NCBI RefSeq assembly: GCF_034670125.1
Contig: NZ_JAXMOC010000005.1
Location: 124,001 to 188,000, forward strand
Direction: 5' to 3'
DNA from: Maricaulis sp034670125
GTDB taxonomy: Bacteria; Pseudomonadota; Alphaproteobacteria; Caulobacterales; Maricaulaceae
DNA: 64,000 nt
The translations under genes and the position numbers were made by a program. Below, piece by piece: positions 7,793 to 14,996 of this stretch. The notes below the pieces were generated by a model, which made no database searches, was not told where the DNA came from, and worked only from the letters and a program-made list of their open reading frames with translations. Position 1 is the first letter of the stretch. Every line of letters begins with the position of its first letter.

Positions 7793-8427
7793 TTGCGGCC
7801 AGCCTCGAAGGCCGCCAGCACGGTCTCGAACCGATCCAGGAACAGGATCTGGGCTTGTTTGACGGGCAGCGGCTTGATGGCGATCTCCAGTCCGGCCGGG
7901 GGACGGCCGAAGAATTTCACGGATTCGCCATGGCTGAAACCGGCGATCTGGGTCGCTTCGAAATAGGCACAGATCACATCGGCCCGCTTGATCTTGCGCT
8001 TGACCTCGACGGGGAGTTTCGCGGGCAGGCCGAAGCGCAGCTGGATCGCCGCCTCGAGCCGGTCCTCGAAGGCGCGGTAATTGACACCCAGCGCCGCCTT
8101 GAACGGGCTGATCATGTCACCGATGACGTATTCCGAAGCATCATGCAGAAGGGCGGCGACACGCCATTTGTCCTCGATGCCCGGGTAGAGAAAGTCGAGA
8201 ATCTCCAGCACCACGACCGAATGCTCGGCAACGGAAAAGGCGTGATCGCCGGCGGTCTGTCCGTTCCAGCGCGCCACCCGTGCCAGACCATGGGCAATGT
8301 CCTCGATCTCGACATCAAAGGGGGACGGATCGAGCAGGTCCAGCCGCCGACCGGAGATCATCCGCTGCCAGGCACGCGGGGCTTCTTTGGCTTTGCTCGT
8401 CTTGGCAGCAGCAGGCATGTCATCCAT
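7789..8427 (-). CDS. HD-domain hydrolase (YfbR/5-prime-nucleotidase-like)
   Basis: Metal-dependent phosphohydrolase of the HD superfamily. The histidine of GDHAFSVAEHSV, the HD of ALLHDASEYVIGD and a following aspartate make the metal site; the ALLHDASE..GD..SPFK block is typical of YfbR-like nucleotidases. ATG at 8427 (MDDMPAAAK) or 8418 is the likely start; the upstream extension to 8526 is Cys/Pro-rich and not family-like. The stop overlaps the start of nadQ (ATGA), making it the first gene of the nadQ operon. A link to nucleotide or NAD turnover is attractive but unproven. Confidence 0.85.
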   Translation of the reverse strand: MDDMPAAAKTSKAKEAPRAWQRMISGRRLDLLDPSPFDVEIEDIAHGLARVARWNGQTAGDHAFSVAEHSVVVLEILDFLYPGIEDKWRVAALLHDASEYVIGDMISPFKAALGVNYRAFEDRLEAAIQLRFGLPAKLPVEVKRKIKRADVICAYFEATQIAGFSHGESVKFFGRPPAGLEIAIKPLPVKQAQILFLDRFETVLAAFEAGRK

Positions 8428-8592
8428 CTCGTCAGCGTCTTGCGGGCAGGGGAAATAGCAGAGAAGCGCCGCCGGGACCAATCCTGGCACCGCATTGTCC
8501 ACACCTCCTGCGCGGCCATGCCGCACCGCTCCGGATTGACGTGGCCGGAAATGGGGCGCGAAATAGCCTTATCAAATATAAGGAGATAGGAC

Positions 8593-8967
8593 ATGGGTCT
8601 GACACGCGTGGTCCTGCGGCTGGGCCGCAACCCCAAAGCCGGTTTCCCGGAAGGCGATGACGCGCATGGCTATGTCGTGGTGGCGCCGCTGGACAGGGAT
8701 GGCCGGCTCGACCTTGAGCTCTGGCGCGCCAACAAGGCCGCCTGCACGGTCGACCGCTTCTCGCCCGACCCGGACGACAAGGCCGATGGCTGGCTGTCAC
8801 ATCGTGGCAGCCACTGGTTCTTCCGCTATGACGAAGAGGATGAAGGGCCGGATGAGCCGGTGTACCGGCTTGGTGATCACACCATGCGGGTCGGCGAATA
8901 CCTCACCATCCACGAAGCCGATGGCGATGATTTGACCTATCGGGTGACCGAGACCGTGTCGGTTTAG
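8593..8967 (+). CDS. Conserved small acidic protein, unknown function
   Basis: A 124-residue soluble protein without signal peptide, rich in Asp and Glu, with the block GYVVVAPLDRDGRLD and a DEEDEGPDEPVYRLGDHTMRVGEY stretch. An AAGGAGATAGGAC ribosome site precedes the ATG. Its codon usage and GC match neighbouring core genes. I do not recognise a named domain. It is divergent from the HD-hydrolase operon, and the short gap between them must hold both promoters. Confidence 0.75.
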   Translation: MGLTRVVLRLGRNPKAGFPEGDDAHGYVVVAPLDRDGRLDLELWRANKAACTVDRFSPDPDDKADGWLSHRGSHWFFRYDEEDEGPDEPVYRLGDHTMRVGEYLTIHEADGDDLTYRVTETVSV

Positions 8968-9216
8968 GCCGCGTCAGTCCCGCGACCACAACTCCATCAG
9001 CGCCTGGTTTATGAACGGGTGCTCTCGGCCCTCCACGTGTTCTACCAAGAGGCCGAGGCGTGACGCTCACGACCCCCGTTTGTCTCGCTGGACCTTGAAT
9101 TCACTACCCAATTCTGCCAGAAAAACGAACAGAATTTGCTATCGATCGGCCCGGATCAGGGGGGTGGGTTACCAGCACCGCAATTTGGGGCCATCCCAGA
9201 AAGGGAACCTGTGTAC
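8968..9216. other. Intergenic stretch with a possible gene remnant
   Basis: No complete gene is seen. One frame from about 8988 to 9062 reads like a coding tail (LHQRLVYERVLSALHVFYQ, then EAEA and a stop) with no start, suggesting the end of a decayed gene. The rest, to the ribosome site before 9217, becomes AT-richer and shows nothing I can name. Confidence 0.35.
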
Positions 9217-9735
9217 ATGAAGCTTTCGAGCCGAAACTTTGTATTGAGCGCCTTCTTGGTTTCCCTGGCTATTCCTGCCGCTGCGCAATCGCAATCTCGC
9301 GCAGACACAATTGAGTACCTTGTCAGGCAGTGCGTCAGCTATCCATTTGCGCGCACGGGGACTACCGCCCGAGGGGAAACGCGGACTCACGACCCGCGTT
9401 CATTTACATTTCTAGATGAGAATTTCGGCATACTTGAAGCCACGACGGCCGACAATGTGAGCTTCAGTATTCCGCTTTCAGAGGTGCAGTTTTCCATGGT
9501 TGGGCGCGGAGTGACGTTCAGCGTAAACGAGAATGGGTACTCCAGTAGGTATGACGTTGATGTCGTCAAGGTCAGCTGTAGCGATGGAGGCGGATGCGTC
9601 AGCTACGTGGATCGATATGACGGTCAAGTGAGCACCGGAAGCCTGGCGGTTGCTATGCTGCCTTGCCGTCAGGCGGAACGCGCCGTCAACGCACTCGAAC
9701 ACTTGCAGGAGACCACGTCCGATCCATTCCAGTAG
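9217..9735 (+). CDS. Secreted protein of unknown function
   Basis: ATG at 9217 preceded by AAGGGAA. The first 24 residues form a signal peptide (MKLSSRNFVLSAFLVSLAIP, then AAAQ). The mature part of about 148 residues has four or five cysteines (VRQCVSYPF, VKVSCSDGGGCVSY, AMLPCRQAERA) that could pair in the periplasm. GC is clearly lower and codon use more mixed than in the flanking core genes, and it lies between a gene remnant and repeat-rich DNA, so it is probably an accessory gene. No family recognised. Confidence 0.65.
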   Translation: MKLSSRNFVLSAFLVSLAIPAAAQSQSRADTIEYLVRQCVSYPFARTGTTARGETRTHDPRSFTFLDENFGILEATTADNVSFSIPLSEVQFSMVGRGVTFSVNENGYSSRYDVDVVKVSCSDGGGCVSYVDRYDGQVSTGSLAVAMLPCRQAERAVNALEHLQETTSDPFQ

Positions 9736-10396
9736 GATGAGCAGTGGAGCAAGCGTGAAAAACGGGGGCCGCCCTGCGCGCGGCGACGGGTGTGACGCAG
9801 GATGGGGACATGTCCCTTGGTAACGTCCACGGCGTCTCGTCTCCGCACGCTTTCGCGCCGGAAGTGGGAGGGAACGGGATGTCGGCGGACACCGGGGTGT
9901 CCTGTTGGTGGTCTGCGGTGTCCGTGATGTCCTCGACATCCCGTTCTCGGAGTTTTCCCGGGCTGTCTCCACCCCGATTCCAATGCGACAGGTAGATGGG
10001 GTCGGTCGTTTAGTGCCCCGCGACCTGGTCGCACGCCCTGCCGGAGCTTTGGACTGTCACATCCAAGGCGCGGACAGGCTCCGCTCGCTTCCGGGCACAA
10101 GTGACTGAGCTCGTGCCTCCCGTCCCGAAAACCAAAGCCATTATGGGTTGGCGGGAGATGGGTGGGGATAAGTTTTCGCGGATTTTAGCTGACACGCACT
10201 TTCCCTCTCCCTCGGGAGAGGGTCAGGGTGAGGGGTAAATCCCGGTGAAAGCAGGAAAATTCCCCCTCATCCGGCCTCCGGCCACCTTCTCCCAGGGGAG
10301 AAGGAAAGGCGTGCGCAACGGGGACAAGTGGCGTTCAGGAGGGCACGCCAGGCGCTCTGATCGGTGCGGCAAATCGGCGTTACTGGCAGGCGGGGC
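9736..10396. other. Repeat-rich intergenic region without a convincing gene
   Basis: Contains short inverted words (GGATGTCGGCGGACACC, GGTGTCC, GATGTCC, GACATCCC between 9875 and 9985), a GGGGACATGT word near 9807 resembling the ends of family C/D repeats, a TTAGTGCCCCGCGACCTGG segment near 10009 also seen before the family A copy at 37.2 kb, and a double-hairpin element at 10199-10308. Frames here are short and Ser/Arg/Pro-rich, as expected for non-coding GC-rich DNA. Confidence 0.5.
10199..10308. repeat. Double-hairpin palindromic element (family B relative)
   Basis: Left end CTTTCCCTCTCCCTCGGGAGAGGG with a hairpin, then TCAGGGTGAGGGG; right end CCCCCTCATCCGG...CACCTTCTCCC..GGGGAGAAGGAAAG. 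The outer ends CTTTCC and GGAAAG and the inner TGAGGGG/CCCCCTCA words are complementary, so the whole unit folds back on itself. Layout (end hairpin, centre, end hairpin) is like family B, with different words. Confidence 0.65.
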
Positions 10397-10915
10397 TCAT
10401 GGGCGGCGGGCGCTGATGACATGGGTGCCGGAAATCCGGTCGTAGAGGGTCCGCCCGCCGCCGAAGAACAGCATCAGGATGAAGAGTGCGACGGCAAGGT
10501 TCGAAGCCATGGCCAGTGTCAGGTTCGGCATCGGCATGGGGTCGAGAAGGGGACGCCCGGGCACATGCCAGATCGCCGCGTGCGCCAGCTCCCAGGGCAG
10601 GAGTTTGATCGCATTGCGGATCGCCACCCGGCCGCGCGACAGGCGCTCGCCGTTGGTCGCGACAATCCTGACGCCCAGCAGTTTCTTGCCGGGAGTCGCG
10701 GCCCAGGGGCTGGCTTCAAAGACCGTGAAATAGAGAAAGACCGGCAAGGTCAGGGTCACGAAACCGATCGCGTGACCGGCTATCTTGCCGCTCGCTTCGG
10801 TTGGCACGGCGAGGTCTGACGGCGCGTTGGAATAATTCACCAGGATCAGCAGGCCGATATAGGCCGCGATCACGATGTAGTCGGCGAGAAAGGCCAGGAT
10901 CCGCTTGATGGCCAT
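10397..10915 (-). CDS. RDD-family membrane protein
   Basis: A 172-residue integral membrane protein with hydrophobic segments near residues 5-27, 48-68 and 132-152. RDD landmarks are visible: an early aspartate in AFLADYIVIAAY, the TPGKKLLGVRIV block after the second helix, and the late RTLYDRISGTHVI. These proteins are inner-membrane proteins of mostly unknown function, some linked to ion or solute transport. The neighbour upstream on the same strand is a propeller lipoprotein; the 30-bp gap allows one transcript. Confidence 0.88.
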   Translation of the reverse strand: MAIKRILAFLADYIVIAAYIGLLILVNYSNAPSDLAVPTEASGKIAGHAIGFVTLTLPVFLYFTVFEASPWAATPGKKLLGVRIVATNGERLSRGRVAIRNAIKLLPWELAHAAIWHVPGRPLLDPMPMPNLTLAMASNLAVALFILMLFFGGGRTLYDRISGTHVISARRP

Positions 10916-10945
10916 GGCAGGGTCTCCGGGTGTTGGTCGCGCCGC

Positions 10946-11920
10946 CTACTCCTCCGCCACGACCGCCAGGGTCGACAGGTCCGGGCTGATGGCCAGGCGG
11001 GTGACGCCGGTCAGCCAGTCGATCGAGCCGATCGGTTCCCAGCCGCCCCAGGCACGCCAGACCAGTCGGTCATCATGCATGGCGATGAAGGTAATGCGGT
11101 CGTCCGGCAGGATGGCGACAGCGAAATCCTGGCTGGTGCCGGGCAGGGCGAACATCTCGCGCAGCTCGCCGGTCTGCGTGTTGAGCGCATGGACCGTGTG
11201 AATTCCGGCGTCATCGGCCAGCGTCACATAGAGCGCCGGGCCGCGACCGGCGCGGAAGAAGCTGCGACCGGGATTGTCGGCAATGTGGGTGACGGTTTCC
11301 GGCGTGGTCGTGCGGTCGATCAGCTGCAGCGTCATCGGTTCACCCAGATGGAAGACCGCGACGGCACTCATGTCACCGGAAAAACCGTAATAGCCGACCG
11401 GCGCCAGTGCCTCGGCAGGTTCGCGGGCGCTATTGTCGGGATTGGCCAGATAGGCATTGCCGGCATAGCCGCTGGGCGGCTGGTAGATATAGCTGAGACG
11501 GCCATCCGGGGCGATGCGAGGCGAATACTCGCTCTCGCCGGGCGTCTGTGTGACCGGCATGGTCTCACCGGTGGCCAGGTCGAGCCGCCAGATATCGGTC
11601 TCGCCGCTCTCGTCGCCGGCCGTGTAGAGCAGTCCGCCATCGCCGGTGAAGAAGGGCTGGTTGTCATAGCCGGCACGGGTGACCCCGCCCAAGCTGGCGC
11701 CAAGAACCGGCGCGTCGCCCGACCAGTCAAGCGCGAACAGATGGATGTCCGTGCCGGGCAGTCCCGCGACGTCCTCCTCGCCGGCCTCGTCCCCGGTGGT
11801 GTCGACCTGTGCGGTCTCGTCCGGCGTGACGGGCGTCTCGTCCGGCGCCGCCTCGTTTTGCGCAGCGGGGGAACAGGCCGCGACGGCGGCGATCGAAATC
11901 AGGCTGAGCCAGGTTTTCAT
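10946..11920 (-). CDS. Lipoprotein with a beta-propeller (TolB/WD40-like) domain
   Basis: The ATG at 11920 gives a lipoprotein signal peptide, MKTWLSLISIAAVAAC, with a lipobox ending in Cys16. A Thr/Glu/Asp-rich linker of about 45 residues follows, then repeating blades with patterns such as NQPFFTGDGGLLYTAGD, TDIWRLDLATGE and EYSPRIAPDGRLSYIY typical of TolB/PD40-type propellers. The protein should sit in the envelope and bind something unknown. The start overlaps the end of the ketosynthase gene by 4 bp, so the two are probably co-expressed. Confidence 0.82.
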   Translation of the reverse strand: MKTWLSLISIAAVAACSPAAQNEAAPDETPVTPDETAQVDTTGDEAGEEDVAGLPGTDIHLFALDWSGDAPVLGASLGGVTRAGYDNQPFFTGDGGLLYTAGDESGETDIWRLDLATGETMPVTQTPGESEYSPRIAPDGRLSYIYQPPSGYAGNAYLANPDNSAREPAEALAPVGYYGFSGDMSAVAVFHLGEPMTLQLIDRTTTPETVTHIADNPGRSFFRAGRGPALYVTLADDAGIHTVHALNTQTGELREMFALPGTSQDFAVAILPDDRITFIAMHDDRLVWRAWGGWEPIGSIDWLTGVTRLAISPDLSTLAVVAEE

Positions 11921-13035
11921 GGGCGTTTCCTTACCGCTGCGGCGCCAACCCCGTAGCCGGCTCCGAAGGCGCACATCACGCCGGTTTCACCGACGGCCAT
12001 GTCGTCGGAGTGCATCTCGAAATTCATCACCACCGAGGACGAGGAGGTATTGCCGTATTCGTGCAGGATGGCCGGCGCATTGTCCTCGGTGCGGTCGCGC
12101 TCGAGGATGCGTTTGGCGATCATGTCGACCATGCGGATATTGGCCTGGTGCAGCCAGGTCCGGCGCACGTCTTCTGGTGCCAGATCAATACTGTCCATCA
12201 TCCGCCGCGCCACTTGCGGGGCGAAGCCGACCACGTCCTTGAAGACCCGGTGGCCGTCCTGGTCGAGATGCGGGGCGAAATCGGGATCGACCGTCTGTTC
12301 GGCGATATTGATGAAGCCATAATCGGAGCGCAGGGCGGAAGACCATTTGTTCTCGGCATGGGTGCCGATCACGTCCCAGCCACCTGGCTTGCCGTCATCG
12401 GCCTCGACAATCATCGCCGCCGAGGCGTCGCCGAAGATGAAGTGTACTTCGCGGCGCGAATGGACATTGATGCAGGTCATCAGTTCGGGCGAGCAGACCA
12501 GGATGCGCCGGGCCTGGCCGGACATGATCATGCCGTTTGCCATGTGCAGGCCGTAAAGGGCCGAGGCGCAGGCCATGGTCATGTCGAAGGAGAAGCCGGT
12601 CGACCCGATGGCCTCCTGGATTTCGCAGGCGACGGCCGGGAAATTGCGTTGCTGGGCAGAGGAGGCGACGATCACGCCGTCAATGTCCGAGCCGTCATAG
12701 CCGGCCTTGTCGAGCGCGATGCGGACCGACTTGAGTGCAAACTCGGCCTGGGTCGAGACCTGGTCGATCGGGCGCGGCGGGATGCGCGGTGTCATCGCGT
12801 CGATGTCGAGAATGCCGCTCTTCTCATAGACATGTCGGCGTTCGATGCCGGACGCGCCCTTGATGAATTCGCTGGAGGACAGCGGGACTTCCTCGGCGTC
12901 GCCTCTGGCAATGGCGTCTGCGTGCTCGGTGTTGAAGCGGGTCGCCCAGGCATTGTAGCTGGCGACGAGCTCGTCATTGGTGATGACGTCGGACGGGACC
13001 CAGTATCCCGTTGATCGAATGAGGCTGTTTTTCAC
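11917..13035 (-). CDS. 3-oxoacyl-ACP synthase III-like ketosynthase (copy 1)
   Basis: A FabH/thiolase-fold condensing enzyme of 372 residues. Catalytic Cys156 in DMTMACASAL, His296 in WLHQANIRM and Asn329 in HEYGNTSSSS give the full Cys-His-Asn triad. The N-terminus has an insertion (ITNDELVASYNAWATRFNTE) absent from ordinary FabH. That layout resembles Pseudomonas PA3286, which primes fatty acid synthesis from longer acyl-CoA; the analogy is from memory. The GTG at 13035 aligns with the start of copy 2; longer readings have no family similarity. The two copies flank amtB, and the paralogue is at 14997. Confidence 0.9.
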   Translation of the reverse strand: MKNSLIRSTGYWVPSDVITNDELVASYNAWATRFNTEHADAIARGDAEEVPLSSSEFIKGASGIERRHVYEKSGILDIDAMTPRIPPRPIDQVSTQAEFALKSVRIALDKAGYDGSDIDGVIVASSAQQRNFPAVACEIQEAIGSTGFSFDMTMACASALYGLHMANGMIMSGQARRILVCSPELMTCINVHSRREVHFIFGDASAAMIVEADDGKPGGWDVIGTHAENKWSSALRSDYGFINIAEQTVDPDFAPHLDQDGHRVFKDVVGFAPQVARRMMDSIDLAPEDVRRTWLHQANIRMVDMIAKRILERDRTEDNAPAILHEYGNTSSSSVVMNFEMHSDDMAVGETGVMCAFGAGYGVGAAAVRKRP

Positions 13036-13277
13036 GGCGTCGGACTCTGTGCTTGTCCCTGATGGGCTCAGCCTAAAGCATGGACGCCAGCGATCAATCC
13101 GCCCTGACATTGCAAGGATGATGCGTTGTCGCCACGAAAACGGGCAGGCGTGCACAATTTCGAGGCGCGCTGCTGTCAAACGCGGCAAATCTTCTCTGCA
13201 AAGTCGACTTCCGGCGATTCCCCGGCCTAGCTCTTCGCAACTGCAACAAACGCCAAGCGCCGTTTCGGGAGAGTCCC
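13036..13277. other. Divergent promoter region between ketosynthase copy 1 and amtB
   Basis: Holds the promoters for the lipoprotein/ketosynthase operon (leftward) and amtB (rightward). I looked for a sigma-54 GG/GC element before amtB and found none convincing. No gene or repeat seen. Confidence 0.4.
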
Positions 13278-14486
13278 ATGGATAGTGGTAACAATGCCTG
13301 GATCCTGACATCCACCGCCCTCGTCCTGCTGATGACATTGCCCGGACTGGCGCTGTTCTATGGCGGCATGGTCCGGCGCAAGAATGTGCTCTCCACGCTG
13401 ATGCAAAGCCTGGGCGCGGCGGCTGTCGTGACCGTCTTGTGGGCGTTGATCGGCTATTCGCTGGCCTTTTCCGATGGCGGCGCCGCGAACGGCTTTGTCG
13501 GCGGGCTCGGGCGGCTGGGCCTGGCCGGTATCCTTCCCGACACGATGTCCGGTGATCTGCCGGAAAACCTCTTCCTGATGTTCCAGCTCACCTTTGCCAT
13601 CATCACCGTCGCGATCATCGCCGGTGCGGCAGTCGAGCGGATCAGGTTCTCGGCCTTCATGGTCTTTGGCGCCGCCTGGCTGATCCTGGTCTATGCCCCG
13701 ATCTGTCACTGGGTGTGGGGCGGCGGCTTCCTCGGTGAAGCGGGTGTGCTCGACTTTGCCGGCGGGGCAGTGGTGCATATCAATGCCGGCGTCGCCGGTC
13801 TGGTGCTGGCCAAATTCCTCGGTCCCCGCAAGGGCTATCCGGGCACCAACATGGCGCCGGACAATCTGGTCCTTACCGTGATCGGGGCGGGCCTGCTGTG
13901 GGTTGGCTGGTTCGGCTTCAATGGCGGCTCGGCGCTGGCAGCAGACGGGGCCGCAGCGCATGCCTTCGTGACCACCCAGATCGCGGCTGCCAGTGCGGTG
14001 CTGGTCTGGATCGGGCTGGAGTGGATCCTGCGGGGCAAGGCCAGCGTCCTCGGGGCGGCATCCGGTGCCATTGCCGGGCTGGTCGCGATCACCCCGGCGG
14101 CCGGCTTCGTGCCGACCTGGTCGGCCTTCATTATCGGCGCTGGCGGTGCCTTCGGGGCCTATTGGGGCGTGACCGCGCTGAAAAAGGTCCTCAAGGTCGA
14201 CGATACGCTCGACGCGTTCGGCCTGCACGGTATTGGCGGTCTGGTCGGCGCCATCCTGACCGGCGTCTTCGCTTCCGAAGCGATTGGCGGGACGGGCGGC
14301 GCGATTGAAGGCAACTGGATGCAGGTCTGGACCCAGACCTGGGGTGCGCTGGCCGCGGCCATCTACTGCGGCGTGGTCACGACTGTCATACTGTTCGTGC
14401 AATCCAGGATCATGCCCCTGCGCGTCGACGAGGACGGCGAGATCACCGGCCTCGACACGACGCTGCACGGCGAGTCGGTTGGCTGA
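13278..14486 (+). CDS. amtB: Ammonium transporter
   Basis: Amt/MEP/Rh channel conducting ammonium across the inner membrane, 402 residues. About eleven hydrophobic helices begin with NNAWILTSTALVLLMTLPGLALFYGG. The pore histidine pair is present in GGAVVHINAGVAGLV and DAFGLHGIGGLVGAI, with the Amt signature around the first. There is no cleavable signal peptide. A GGGAGAG ribosome site precedes the ATG. Unusually, no glnK (PII) gene is next to it; the usual glnK-amtB pair is missing here, and PII must come from elsewhere if it gates this channel. Confidence 0.96.
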   Translation: MDSGNNAWILTSTALVLLMTLPGLALFYGGMVRRKNVLSTLMQSLGAAAVVTVLWALIGYSLAFSDGGAANGFVGGLGRLGLAGILPDTMSGDLPENLFLMFQLTFAIITVAIIAGAAVERIRFSAFMVFGAAWLILVYAPICHWVWGGGFLGEAGVLDFAGGAVVHINAGVAGLVLAKFLGPRKGYPGTNMAPDNLVLTVIGAGLLWVGWFGFNGGSALAADGAAAHAFVTTQIAAASAVLVWIGLEWILRGKASVLGAASGAIAGLVAITPAAGFVPTWSAFIIGAGGAFGAYWGVTALKKVLKVDDTLDAFGLHGIGGLVGAILTGVFASEAIGGTGGAIEGNWMQVWTQTWGALAAAIYCGVVTTVILFVQSRIMPLRVDEDGEITGLDTTLHGESVG

Positions 14487-14489
14487 ATT

Positions 14490-14623
14490 GGGGACAGGTA
14501 TAATTAACGCGCGGCACGGTCCGTAAGCAGGGATTCCAGCGAGACGCGTTAAATATACCTGTCCCCCACATTTTTAGGGATTCCAGCGAGACGCGTTAAA
14601 TATACCTGTCCCCCACATTTTTC
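14490..14623. repeat. Family C palindrome (REPIN-like) with a 47-bp tandem duplication
   Basis: Starts GGGGACAGGTATAATTAACGCG and ends CGCGTTAAATATACCTGTCCCC at 14566, near-complementary arms round a short centre. The right arm with its flank is then repeated: positions 14530-14576 and 14577-14623 are near-identical with a 47-bp period. It lies directly after the amtB stop. Confidence 0.85.
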
Positions 14624-14660
14624 GTCCTGGCCTGTCCTCCCCGGCCTGTGGCGTATACTG

Positions 14661-14713
14661 GGCCCGGCCCGTCGCCCCTGTCCGCAGGGGTTGGCGGGCC
14701 GGGCCTCTTTTTA
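14661..14713 (+). terminator. Rho-independent terminator downstream of amtB
   Basis: A long GC stem, GGCCCGGCCCG paired with CGGGCCGGGCC, enclosing an inner CCCCTG/CAGGGG pairing, followed by TCTTTTTAT on the plus strand. It probably ends the amtB transcript. A TATACT word lies just before the stem at 14654. Confidence 0.8.
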
Positions 14714-14760
14714 TCTGATTTTTCAAAATTGCATGGGCCGTATTTGCCTGTGTGTGCGGG

Positions 14761-14850
14761 TTAAAGCCCGCTCAGCATGACAACGAAACCGACCCATACC
14801 ACCGTGTCGAGTGCAATGGATGCAAATTCGAATAATGAGGCGTGCCGCAT
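14761..14850 (-). CDS. Possible 29-residue single-helix membrane peptide
   Basis: An ATG at 14850 opens MRHASLFEFASIALDTVVWV, continuing GFVVMLSGL and a TAA stop. About 20 residues from Phe9 are hydrophobic and could span the membrane. A weak AGGGCAG ribosome site is 7-8 bp upstream. No homologue is known to me. The gap between amtB and ketosynthase copy 2 is otherwise empty apart from the repeat and terminator. Being so short it could be chance. Confidence 0.35.
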   Translation of the reverse strand: MRHASLFEFASIALDTVVWVGFVVMLSGL

Positions 14851-14996
14851 GATGTCTGCCCTGTGTTGATACACAGGATGGCCCGGCGGGGTGACAGAAA
14901 CTGTCGTGGGTCAAATGCCGCGCGCAGGCACAAGGGTCCCGGCCATGCCGGGGCGATGACAATGGGGAGGATGTGTCGGTGAGGGCGCCTGAACGC

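Noticed and set aside
13036..13277. Sigma-54 promoter before amtB
   Set aside because: No GG-N10-GC pair with flanking consensus was found on the plus strand.
13227..14468. Minus-strand open frame under amtB
   Set aside because: Antisense to a complete Amt; polar, His/Gln/Gly-rich translation without signals.
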